Shown here one piece after another: positions 15,153 to 23,693 of a DNA stretch of 39,343 nucleotides; within the stretch, counting starts at the first letter, position 1, and the number at the start of each line of letters is the position of its first letter. The notes beneath the pieces were generated by a model. It worked only from the letters and a program-made list of their open reading frames with translations, ran no database searches and was not told where the DNA came from. The DNA is from an uncultured Lewinella sp. (GTDB taxonomy: Bacteria > Bacteroidota > Bacteroidia > Chitinophagales > Saprospiraceae): contig CAJXPD010000074.1 of the NCBI GenBank assembly GCA_913057785.1, positions 1 through 39,343 on the forward strand, in the 5' to 3' direction. The position numbers were made by a program, and so were the translations under genes.

Positions 15153-18100
15153 CTATAACTTTATAAATTTATCTTGTAGTAGCAGATCAGTTCCGCTGAC
15201 CTGAACAAAGTATGTACCGCTTGGAATATCTTGTATAGGTAACTCCATGAGGTTAAAACCCTCGCCCAGATCAAGGGCAAGAAGCTTGATGGTTTTACCT
15301 TGCGTATCCATAACTTTCAACTCCACTCGCTCCTGCAATTGACTTTCGATTTGAATGTTGATGGCTTGTGCTGCTGGGTTGGGGAATAATCCTAGATTGT
15401 TATTTCCTGTATCTAAGCCAGTGAAGTTGGTAAAGGTTTGATCCATTCTTATACCATCTGCACTTTCCACGCAGCTAATCAGTTCGCAGTTTCCAAGATC
15501 GCCTCCAGTTCCCAAATAGTAGTCCACCCGGCTCTGGGTGACGCAAAGACTTCTTCGATTGGCAGATAAACCGGAACTCCAACATACTTCCACAAAGGTA
15601 TTGTATACCCCACATCTAATATCGTAGACTTCTACTTTAGAATTTACCGTTATAGATATACCATTCGCATCCGTTACGGTCAATTCGTAATTGCTGGTTT
15701 CCTCAGGACAGACAGTGATGGAATTGCTCGTTTCACTAGTACTCCAACTGAAGTTATAAGGGGCCATTCCGCCCTGAACCAGTGGAGCCAGTTCAACACA
15801 ACTAGCTGGAGCATAGCCAATATAGGCCACTGTGCAGCTAATCAGCTCAACTTGTAAGGGGATATCAAGGCAAATTGATGCTCCTGGTCCACAATCGTTT
15901 TCAGCCGTCACGCAGATCTCACCTTCCGTGAAAGTAGCATCTAGGGCAATAGTGACCTGATTAGTCCCCTGTCCTGATAGAATTTCGACACCTAGCGGAA
16001 CGCTCCAATCGTAGCTATCAGCCCCATTGATTGGGGCGATTGTATAGGTATTTCCCTGACTAACAATTTCTCTCCCCATACTGGACTCTGGTGTTCCTAG
16101 CAAGGCTAGGCGACTAGCGGAGGAAGTAGCTGAGTTTCCACAACTGTTTGTGCTGGTAACTGATAATTCTCCACTAACAAACTCACCAAAGTCAACCACT
16201 ATGGAAGAAGTGCCTTGCCCACTGACTAAACTTGCACCTTCAGGTATCGTCCATTCGTATCCTGTAGCAGCAGATACCGCTTCAATACTGTATACATTGC
16301 CACTACTGTTACATAGACCGCTTGTCGGGCCATTGATAAAACCTGGAGAAGCCGGGGTACCTTGCACGAAAAGCTGTGTGGGACTAATGGATGGACTTTG
16401 ACCGCAAGCATTCGAAGCTGCCACCACGATGTAACCACTAGTGAGGTTGTTGAAATCCACGGTAATACTGGTCGTGCCTTGTCCACTGGTGATCGTGTCG
16501 CCTTCTGGGACGGTCCAAACATAATGGGTAGTATTCGGCACTGGATCAATAGAATAAACATTATCTGAGGTCTGACATAGTCCAATGCTAGGGCCACTAA
16601 TTGGGCCCGGAGAAACTGGTAAAGCACCATTCTCACTAGTCGAGGCGCTGGTGGATCCAGAGCACCCATTGGCATCCGTCACAGTAACACTATAAGTGTC
16701 CACAGTATCGACAATAATAGCGGCGCTGGTCTCACCGGTAGACCATAGATAGCTAGTGAATCCCAGTCCAACATCTAAGGTAGTCGTATTCCCCGCGCAG
16801 AAAGATAGATTACCAGATATCACTGGTGCAGGAGCCTCTAGCTCAGTGACTATGATATTCGTATTTCCGGTACACCCATTTTCATCAACAACCGTAACTC
16901 CATACGCCCCTCCGGCCTGCACTTCAATGGTTGATGCCGTACTTCCGTTGGACCACTGATATTGAACAAACACTGGTTCGACGGCTAGTTGACTTGAACT
17001 CCCCGGACAGAAGGCTAGATCCCCGACGATTTGAGGGTTAGGGGAGGGGGTGAAGAGGGCTACGGTGCTGCCGGTATTTTGGCACCCGTTGTCATCTGTG
17101 ACGCTTACGGTGTAAGTGTCTGGATTACTAACGGTGATTGTTTGCTGTACGGAACCAGTTGACCATTGGTAGGCTGCAAAACCTGCTCCGGGATCTAATA
17201 CTCGGCTTTCTCCTTGGCAGATAGGCGTGACGGGAGGCAATACAATTTCAGGCAAGGGATAAACATTAACTTCGATGCTATCGGAATTAACTAGACCACA
17301 ACTTCCCTCTACGGTCTGACTGTAAAAGTAAATTCCACTTTCAGTAACAACAATGGAGGTGGTACTGTCGCCAGTGTTCCAAACAATATTATCGGTTTCA
17401 TCAGCAATTAAAGTGATGGAAGAACCTGCACAGAAGTCCGTAGCTTGTTCATCCTGAACGGTAATTGAAGGTTGTACCTCGTTTGGATCCTCGATAGAAA
17501 TCTGTGCACTCAAAAAGCAGCCATCTCCATCCGTGACACTCACTGAGTAAGTGCCTGGAGCGGTTATTTGAATGGAAGAAGTTGTTTCCCCAGTAGACCA
17601 ATTGTAAGCACTAAATGAAGCGCTTTCCTGGTTTTCGCCAATACTTACGGCATCAATACCATTGAAGCCGGGGACAGCATCGGAAGCTAAGGCTATCCGA
17701 ATTTGATTTACGGCAAAAGTGGTCAGTGGGAATTCGACTTCCAGGACTTGAGCTGGGAGGTTGACCGCCGCTGCGGTAGCGGTGTACACTGCCTCGTAGG
17801 ACCCGGTACCTGGATTTAGCACCGAGATTGTATCGATAGATCCAGGATTGAAGGTCTCAAATACTTTAATGAAATTGATCGGACCAGTGCCTGGAAAAGA
17901 TAATTCAATAAACTCTCGCGAATTATCAGCTGATTGACTGATCCATTGGCCAGGCTGGGCCCCTCCCGCTGGGAAAAGGGAAGGTGTCCCCAAAATCTGA
18001 ACCTCGTTGAACTCTGTATTGCTAAAGAAAGAGCTGGATCGAATTACATCATTTGCAAATCGTTCTGCCTTTGCTCCAACGGAGAGGGTTTCTGTGGACC

Positions 18101-20471
18101 CTGCACAGATATTCGCTGGACCCACAATGAAAGGTTCTATGGGAGTCGTAAGTACTTCTGCATTGATCATCAATCGCCCAGGTAAGGACATCTGTCGGAG
18201 ATCACTTCCGTCGACATTGGCTCTGAAGTAGGCACTGTCCTGAATATTTGCAGTTTCCCATTGAACGCCAACAGGAAAGACCTGATTCCCTGGGCTAGCA
18301 GATTGTGCTAGGCCGACATAGTAGAAACTATTGCTTAGGAAGGGTTGATTGGGAAAATAGAAATTGTGATAGTGATCCACCTCCGTCGAATCGGGGGTGA
18401 ACACAGCTGAAGAGTCTAGCCGCATCCCGTTCCCATCCAATACCACGGCATATAGGGATTGGTTAGCGGAAGAGGCATCTAAATAGATCTGGGCAGCATT
18501 TACCCTGCCACATCCATTCATGGCTAAGCGACTAAGTATCAATCCAGCTTCTTCTCCAAAACCGGTATTGGTAACAGCAGGGGTCCCGTCTGGATAACCA
18601 ACGATCGCCTCGCTTACTTCCTGTATCAGGACAGCTTGGTTGTTGCCCAGGATGCTTTCCCCTGATTGTACCGGTATCTCGACCAGGAGGGAATCCCTGC
18701 CTAGAACGGTCGGGTTCCAAATGTCAAAGGCAATAGGGGCAGTGCTATTGGGACTAAGACTTACATTCTGGGTATCTGAAAATCGAATACTACCATCTTG
18801 CTGGCTTTTTACCGTCAATTCTATGGTCGTATTCACTTGTTGATCACTATGATTTTTGACGACGGCAGAGATTGGACTCGGGCTGCTAAAAGGGGGCGCC
18901 ACATGTCCTAGGGCATGTATCACTTCCACCGAAACAATGTCATTTAAATCTGGCGTACTCAGTAAAGTAGCAGGTCTGAGATTCGTTCCAAACAGTTGTT
19001 CTTGATGACTCGTCGCATCCAGGTCGTTAGGAGCGACTAAACTTAAGAGGAGCTGCAAAGAATCTTGGCCAAAGCTGCCAACTATTCGAGTATTGGCTGT
19101 GGTAGCCAAGGCACTATTCGGGCTTATTATAGAATCGCTATTGTTGGTATATTCCCAGGCAACATAAATACCACCTCCTGTATAGCTGAAACTTGCTATC
19201 CCATCTCCCTCAAAGGGAATATGAAAATTACCAATCGTATCTGGCAATAGGACCTCAGCATTGTGCACCAAACTCATCGGCTGAATAGCATTTTCCCAGC
19301 TTATGGCGTTTTTCAAGCGAAAACGAAGGACGTAACCGCTTGCTCCAGCAGCAGAAACCCAGCTGAGTGTGGCGCTAGAGTCAGTCATTACGTTGGTACT
19401 TAGGGACCCTGGCGGTAGGCAGGGAGCCGTTCCAGTAGTGCTGAAGTTCGGGCCGTTTTGGTAGACTCCTGTCCCTTCTTCACAGACGCTTCGGACGCGC
19501 CATTCATAGGTTGTGCCCGCCTGTAGATTGATCAAATCCAGTGAGTCCGAGAAGGAAATACCAAATAACCAGACAGAAGCCCCTAACGGCCGATATTGGA
19601 TGTCATATCGGGTAGCCCCTGCAGCGGCGGTCCAATTTAATGTAGCTTCATTGTCTCCGGTTGCGGTGCCTTGTAAGCCCGTTGGGTCTGTGCAATCCCC
19701 TTCGTTTAAAGTGCTGAATGAAGCATTGATTACATCTGCGGTTGCGCTGCCGCAGAGGGTTTGAACGCGCCATTGGTAGATCGTATTCGGGTTTAGTCCC
19801 GAGATACTTAACTGCGTCTCTGTTGTCGTATTGCTGGTCCAGTCATTACTTCCAGCAATAGAATGCTCCACTAGATATTCAGTGAAATCATTGGATATCG
19901 GTGCAGCCCATTCCAACAGGGCACTTGAGCTGGTGATGGCTGAGCTTTGAAGATTAGAGGCTGCATTACAGACCTCTGGATCTGCGGTGACGAAAGTCGT
20001 CAAAGGAGAGAAAGCGGAGCTATCTCCATCGCAAATGGACTGAACCTGCCATTCGTATTGTCCACTGGACAAGTTTTCCAGTAAGGTCGAATTGGAGGTT
20101 GTAGAAACAAAGGTCCAGTTGGTGTCTCGTCGACTTACAGCATCATCTGTATTTTGAAGGTATACCTTTAACAGCCCTCTCGTCGTATCGGATTGAGCTG
20201 CAGCAAAGGTGAAACCGATCCCATTGATCGACATACCGTTGGTTAGTTCCGTTCCGAGCATTTCTGCAGGGGTGATGAGATATAAGTGCCTTTGAAATTG
20301 TAGAGCTCCTTGGGGAGCAATTTCTTGCACACTTTTCCCATCGGTAGGTAACACTAAGGCGGGTTGTCCCAATAGTGGAGTCGACAGGCAAAAGAACCAA
20401 AACCACAGTAAGCCCTGAAAGACTTTTTGAGAATTGAGCCCTAAAGATATAAAGGGATGTTTGTTACACAT
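15153..20471 (-). CDS. Giant secreted multidomain adhesin with FN3, SprB/Ig-like and PKD-like repeats and T9SS sorting domain
   Basis: A 1772-aa exported surface protein. In order: signal peptide (FWFFCLSTPLLGQ, residues ~20-36); fibronectin III-like modules at about 85-165, 168-255, 258-345 and 347 onward; a CARDB-like segment near 535-620; then about five Ig/SprB-like repeats (780-1250) with the signature C-x-G-S...W-S-T-G-x-T...Y-S-V-x-V-T-D-x-x-G-C. The first of these is interrupted by a ~150-residue discoidin-like insertion. Three PKD-like repeats (~1280-1530) with 'SGQGT' motifs follow, then a Cys-containing domain and a type A T9SS sorting domain from ~1690 (LFPNPAAQ... to FIKL). It probably acts in adhesion or gliding. 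It is last in a three-gene minus-strand run. Confidence 0.88.
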   Translation of the reverse strand: MCNKHPFISLGLNSQKVFQGLLWFWFFCLSTPLLGQPALVLPTDGKSVQEIAPQGALQFQRHLYLITPAEMLGTELTNGMSINGIGFTFAAAQSDTTRGLLKVYLQNTDDAVSRRDTNWTFVSTTSNSTLLENLSSGQYEWQVQSICDGDSSAFSPLTTFVTADPEVCNAASNLQSSAITSSSALLEWAAPISNDFTEYLVEHSIAGSNDWTSNTTTETQLSISGLNPNTIYQWRVQTLCGSATADVINASFSTLNEGDCTDPTGLQGTATGDNEATLNWTAAAGATRYDIQYRPLGASVWLFGISFSDSLDLINLQAGTTYEWRVRSVCEEGTGVYQNGPNFSTTGTAPCLPPGSLSTNVMTDSSATLSWVSAAGASGYVLRFRLKNAISWENAIQPMSLVHNAEVLLPDTIGNFHIPFEGDGIASFSYTGGGIYVAWEYTNNSDSIISPNSALATTANTRIVGSFGQDSLQLLLSLVAPNDLDATSHQEQLFGTNLRPATLLSTPDLNDIVSVEVIHALGHVAPPFSSPSPISAVVKNHSDQQVNTTIELTVKSQQDGSIRFSDTQNVSLSPNSTAPIAFDIWNPTVLGRDSLLVEIPVQSGESILGNNQAVLIQEVSEAIVGYPDGTPAVTNTGFGEEAGLILSRLAMNGCGRVNAAQIYLDASSANQSLYAVVLDGNGMRLDSSAVFTPDSTEVDHYHNFYFPNQPFLSNSFYYVGLAQSASPGNQVFPVGVQWETANIQDSAYFRANVDGSDLRQMSLPGRLMINAEVLTTPIEPFIVGPANICAGSTETLSVGAKAERFANDVIRSSSFFSNTEFNEVQILGTPSLFPAGGAQPGQWISQSADNSREFIELSFPGTGPINFIKVFETFNPGSIDTISVLNPGTGSYEAVYTATAAAVNLPAQVLEVEFPLTTFAVNQIRIALASDAVPGFNGIDAVSIGENQESASFSAYNWSTGETTSSIQITAPGTYSVSVTDGDGCFLSAQISIEDPNEVQPSITVQDEQATDFCAGSSITLIADETDNIVWNTGDSTTSIVVTESGIYFYSQTVEGSCGLVNSDSIEVNVYPLPEIVLPPVTPICQGESRVLDPGAGFAAYQWSTGSVQQTITVSNPDTYTVSVTDDNGCQNTGSTVALFTPSPNPQIVGDLAFCPGSSSQLAVEPVFVQYQWSNGSTASTIEVQAGGAYGVTVVDENGCTGNTNIIVTELEAPAPVISGNLSFCAGNTTTLDVGLGFTSYLWSTGETSAAIIVDTVDTYSVTVTDANGCSGSTSASTSENGALPVSPGPISGPSIGLCQTSDNVYSIDPVPNTTHYVWTVPEGDTITSGQGTTSITVDFNNLTSGYIVVAASNACGQSPSISPTQLFVQGTPASPGFINGPTSGLCNSSGNVYSIEAVSAATGYEWTIPEGASLVSGQGTSSIVVDFGEFVSGELSVTSTNSCGNSATSSASRLALLGTPESSMGREIVSQGNTYTIAPINGADSYDWSVPLGVEILSGQGTNQVTIALDATFTEGEICVTAENDCGPGASICLDIPLQVELISCTVAYIGYAPASCVELAPLVQGGMAPYNFSWSTSETSNSITVCPEETSNYELTVTDANGISITVNSKVEVYDIRCGVYNTFVEVCWSSGLSANRRSLCVTQSRVDYYLGTGGDLGNCELISCVESADGIRMDQTFTNFTGLDTGNNNLGLFPNPAAQAINIQIESQLQERVELKVMDTQGKTIKLLALDLGEGFNLMELPIQDIPSGTYFVQVSGTDLLLQDKFIKL

Positions 20472-20559
20472 GTCGTTTGAATTAACTGGAAACTAGATTT
20501 CCGTACAGTTGCATTCACAGCTGCTAGAATCCCAGATTCGCATGAAATAAGACCGTTTT

Positions 20560-23118
20560 CTAACGATGGCTACTGCTGCCATTTACGTCTTGGTGCGTAT
20601 GAATAGCATGTGTAAACTTCTCCCGAATCTCTGCCTTGATTTCTTCTTCGTATCCAGCTTCTGTATAAATGCGGTGCCAAAAAGGATGATCATTGAGATC
20701 CATGCCGGTTTTCTTAAAAATATCCTCGGCTAGTTTAAAGCCAGCCTCTAGGTCTGCATCCGTTAGCTGATAATAATGGATATTATCCGTAGATGGATGG
20801 ACGAACTGTGCATTTGCTTCAGCGGCATGAGCTTGATGCTCATCGACCACTAGGGCATCATCTATCGCCTCATTTTCGATCCCTGCTGCTTCCTTGAACC
20901 CAGGTACCAATTCCGCCAAAATAGCGTGGGTTTGATTGATTTGAGTTTTTAGTTGTGCGATCTCTTCTTCTTGGGCTTTCAATTGTTGTTCTTGTGCGTC
21001 AACTACCTCCGCTAAGTCATTCGTGTTGAGTCCGATGGCAACATTAACTACACCGAGTGTTTTACCTTTAGACTCTTCCCAGGCTACCCCAAGCACTTTT
21101 TTATAGTCGGATGGTTTCATCTCTAGCCTGGATTTACCGATACCTAAACCATTTGCGTAGCCGCTTGGCAGAATATAGTCTCCCGCTTCTACCTCTCCAA
21201 TCACCCGCGTTGGGATCTGCCCCATAAAAGCGACCATTTCATACTGATCTTCTGTACCCGTTTTAGGAATCCCTCCCAACACGGCTGGATTATGAGAAAT
21301 CACCATAATTTGATCGGCTCCCTTGGTATCCTTAGTCACGAACCCGTTTTTCAATCCCACTAACTCTCCAGGCAAAAAGGTTTCCTGAGGGTTGAGTTTA
21401 GGTAAATATTCTGCGTAATCTTCGGCGCCGGAGGCAAAGGTGACACCAAATTCAGCTTCTACATTATCATCAAACAGGATTAAGTTGGCGGATACTTTAG
21501 CCAAGTCGGCGGTTTGCAGAACGAGATTGGCGGTAGCAACCACTAAGTTGGCCGTTTCGCTAGCAATTAGGGAAGGAATAGGGGCGGTGACACAAGCGCC
21601 CAGTCCGGCGCATGCTGTCGAAGAACTAGCTGCTGCTGCTAAGGCCACAGCCGCCTGGATCTCTTCTGCAATAGCGATGGCTTCTGCCGTAGCGGACAAA
21701 GCGATATCAGTTATCAAAAAATCTCTTTCCAACTTATGCCCCGCGTTATTAGCTAGATCTTCATCCCCGTCTTCTCCTTCAATTCGTCCAACGGTAGCTC
21801 CGGAGCTATTGACAAAAGTGATGAAATTATTATTGTTGTGAGGCGTTCCCGCGCCTACCTGAATGATAATACCACTTCCGTTTCCTGTGTTCTGGAACTT
21901 AGCAACGTGCCCAGTTCCCACCTTGGTCGCATCTGCTCCGGAATCGACCACTTCGCTTGTAGTCAGACTGAGTGTTTTGCCGATATTGATTTCGCCACCG
22001 ATATTCACATCTCCTCTGATCCCTGCGCCACCGGCCACGATTAAAGCTCCTGTTTCCGGAGAGGTAGACGGGGTTTCATCCGTAACGATTACGGGGCCAG
22101 CAAAGGAGGTGTTTCCTTCAAAAGTAGCGTCCCCACCCACATTCAGGTTTCGACCAATACCCACTCCACCATTCACTACCAATGCTCCTTCTGAGGGAGT
22201 TAGGGAATTCAGGTCCGCATTATCTAGTAAAACATGTTGATTAAAAGTGGCATCTTGATTTACCGTTAGAATACCGGTCAAGAGGGTAGGACTCTCGTTA
22301 TTGACGTTGAGCAGGCTATTCAAATCTGTTGGACCATCAACATTCAGGGAAGCATTAAGATCTGTAGCCAGATCGACGGTAAGCGAACCTGAAAGTAAGG
22401 TTGGGCTCTGTTTAGTTACAGTAAAGGGGCCATTATTCACCGTCTCTCCAGCTACAGTATTGAGAAATACACTTTGTTCTACTGTTAGATTGCCGCCAAG
22501 CTTTAGATTGTTGGTAATATCAATGTCACCATTTGCTTTGATTCGCATTCGCTCAATACCATCGGTTTTGAATAGAACATCCACGAAGTTGCGGGTACCA
22601 ATAAAATGACATATGGTATCTACATTGTTGTTACCAATGGTTGTCCAGAATGGTAGTCCTGTAGCATTGCAATCTGATGACCTTTTCATTAATTGATCCA
22701 TGACCAGATTCTCAGCTGAGCCAGCATGGAAGGCATAGGGCACCGCCAATAATTTGTTGTTACTAATAGTAGAAAAGAAACCGGCTTCATCTCTGATCGC
22801 CACTTCCATCCAGATATTATCGGTGGCCCAGGGGATCTGCTTGAAGGCCCCGGCCTCAATTCGTCCTTCTCCTACCGTAAGGGTGAAAAGCCCCAACTGA
22901 TTCGTCAGCACTTCGTGTACTTCACTGTAATTGATGAGTTTGGGGGTGTTTTCTCCGTTCAGGCTAATCTTCAAGGCTATTCTCTGATTGGCTAGCACAT
23001 TACCGTCAGCATCTCTAGCGACACCTTGATACTTCATGCCTTGGGGCACACCTTGAGCGATCAGGCTTTGTCCAAGAAATAAGAATACGCAACTCAAGAA
23101 AAAGGTTATTCTTTTCAT
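20560..23118 (-). CDS. Exported tail-fibre-like protein with probable Peptidase_G2-type autoprocessing domain
   Basis: An 852-aa protein with signal peptide MKRITFFLSCVFLFLGQSLIAQ. The N-terminal ~135 residues match a module common at the start of Bacteroidota exported fibre proteins (PQGMKYQGVARDADGN ... AVPYAFHAGSAENL). Residues ~195-400 are repeated short strands (VNGGVGIGRNLNVGGDATF and variants), as in phage tail-fibre shafts. An Ala-rich helical stretch follows (~450-550). Then comes a segment with GAEDYAEYLPKL and VISHNPAVLGG (~555-670), which resembles the Peptidase_G2 intramolecular-chaperone autoprotease of phage appendage proteins. A coiled coil (DAQEQQLKAQEEEIAQLKTQ) and a His-rich tail end it. 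No T9SS sorting domain is visible. It is probably a trimeric surface fibre. The domain assignment is by motif resemblance only. Confidence 0.8.
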   Translation of the reverse strand: MKRITFFLSCVFLFLGQSLIAQGVPQGMKYQGVARDADGNVLANQRIALKISLNGENTPKLINYSEVHEVLTNQLGLFTLTVGEGRIEAGAFKQIPWATDNIWMEVAIRDEAGFFSTISNNKLLAVPYAFHAGSAENLVMDQLMKRSSDCNATGLPFWTTIGNNNVDTICHFIGTRNFVDVLFKTDGIERMRIKANGDIDITNNLKLGGNLTVEQSVFLNTVAGETVNNGPFTVTKQSPTLLSGSLTVDLATDLNASLNVDGPTDLNSLLNVNNESPTLLTGILTVNQDATFNQHVLLDNADLNSLTPSEGALVVNGGVGIGRNLNVGGDATFEGNTSFAGPVIVTDETPSTSPETGALIVAGGAGIRGDVNIGGEINIGKTLSLTTSEVVDSGADATKVGTGHVAKFQNTGNGSGIIIQVGAGTPHNNNNFITFVNSSGATVGRIEGEDGDEDLANNAGHKLERDFLITDIALSATAEAIAIAEEIQAAVALAAAASSSTACAGLGACVTAPIPSLIASETANLVVATANLVLQTADLAKVSANLILFDDNVEAEFGVTFASGAEDYAEYLPKLNPQETFLPGELVGLKNGFVTKDTKGADQIMVISHNPAVLGGIPKTGTEDQYEMVAFMGQIPTRVIGEVEAGDYILPSGYANGLGIGKSRLEMKPSDYKKVLGVAWEESKGKTLGVVNVAIGLNTNDLAEVVDAQEQQLKAQEEEIAQLKTQINQTHAILAELVPGFKEAAGIENEAIDDALVVDEHQAHAAEANAQFVHPSTDNIHYYQLTDADLEAGFKLAEDIFKKTGMDLNDHPFWHRIYTEAGYEEEIKAEIREKFTHAIHTHQDVNGSSSHR

Positions 23119-23134
23119 GATAGGGATATTTTGC

Positions 23135-23152
23135 AGCGGGCGTGTACCCGCT
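23135..23152 (-). promoter_or_regulatory. Small leader hairpin before the tail-fibre-like gene
   Basis: A 6-bp GC-rich stem (AGCGGG with CCCGCT, 6-nt loop) lies between the 171-aa and 852-aa genes, 17 bp upstream of the latter's start. It has no U-tract. It may modulate translation or read-through within the operon, or be incidental. Confidence 0.25.
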
Positions 23153-23177
23153 CAATGGATTTAAATTAGGAAGTGGG

Positions 23178-23693
23178 TTATTGTTTACTGATTTTGTAGG
23201 TTTCCAAGGGCGTGCCATCTTGAGTACGAAACTGTAGAAAATAGAGGCCACTAGGATATTTTGAAAAATCTAGCTGCAATCCGGAGGGGGCTAAGGTCTT
23301 CTCAAGGTGTAGCATTCTACCAGCGGGATCTAATAGCCCTACGTGGATGAGCATATCCTCTTCCCGTTCTAACTTAATGTTGAGCAAGTCGCTCACAGGA
23401 TTAGGGGCTAAGGTTACTTTGAGTTGATTTCCTGCCGCCAAGCTAGACGCTGCGGTAGCCAAATGAGGGAGCTGTGTGATCTGTAGCCTGGGTTGGTGAA
23501 ACCCCTGCGTCAGTAGACCGTTAGGAGTGTTTAGCGTGGAAATGGCAAACTCACCTAAGGTCCATTCTATTCGGACCTTTGCTGTGCCTCCTTCTCCACC
23601 ATCGGCAGCAATTACACTTTGACTAAGGCAAAGCACACTACTGACACTGATCAGCAAAATGATTATAAGTGAAATTTGGGATATATACTTCAT
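23178..23693 (-). CDS. Small T9SS type A sorting domain protein
   Basis: A 171-aa exported protein: signal peptide MKYISQISLIIILLISVSSV, about 65 residues of N-terminal sequence (IEWTLGEFAISTLNTPNGLLTQGFHQP, a motif frequent in short Bacteroidota sorting-domain proteins), then a type A T9SS sorting domain from about residue 90 (LAPNPVSDLLNIKLE ... YPSGLYFLQF ... YKISKQ). Apart from secretion and surface anchoring no function can be read. It is first in the run with the tail-fibre-like gene (59 bp downstream) and the giant adhesin, and a 1.1 kb gap lies upstream, so the run's promoter is probably there. Confidence 0.85.
   Translation of the reverse strand: MKYISQISLIIILLISVSSVLCLSQSVIAADGGEGGTAKVRIEWTLGEFAISTLNTPNGLLTQGFHQPRLQITQLPHLATAASSLAAGNQLKVTLAPNPVSDLLNIKLEREEDMLIHVGLLDPAGRMLHLEKTLAPSGLQLDFSKYPSGLYFLQFRTQDGTPLETYKISKQ

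Noticed and set aside
16226..16675. 149-codon ORF on the same strand as the adhesin, in another frame
   Set aside because: It falls entirely inside the repeat region of the 1772-aa protein. Repetitive composition keeps alternative frames open.
15153..20471. Repeats in the giant gene as a CRISPR or DNA-level tandem array
   Set aside because: The repeats are protein domains of 80-90 residues with diverged DNA, with no short identical repeats and regular unique spacers.
20560..23118. Tail-fibre-like gene as evidence of a prophage
   Set aside because: No capsid, terminase, integrase, baseplate or lysis genes surround it. It has a signal peptide and a Bacteroidota-type N-terminal module, and its neighbours are T9SS proteins.
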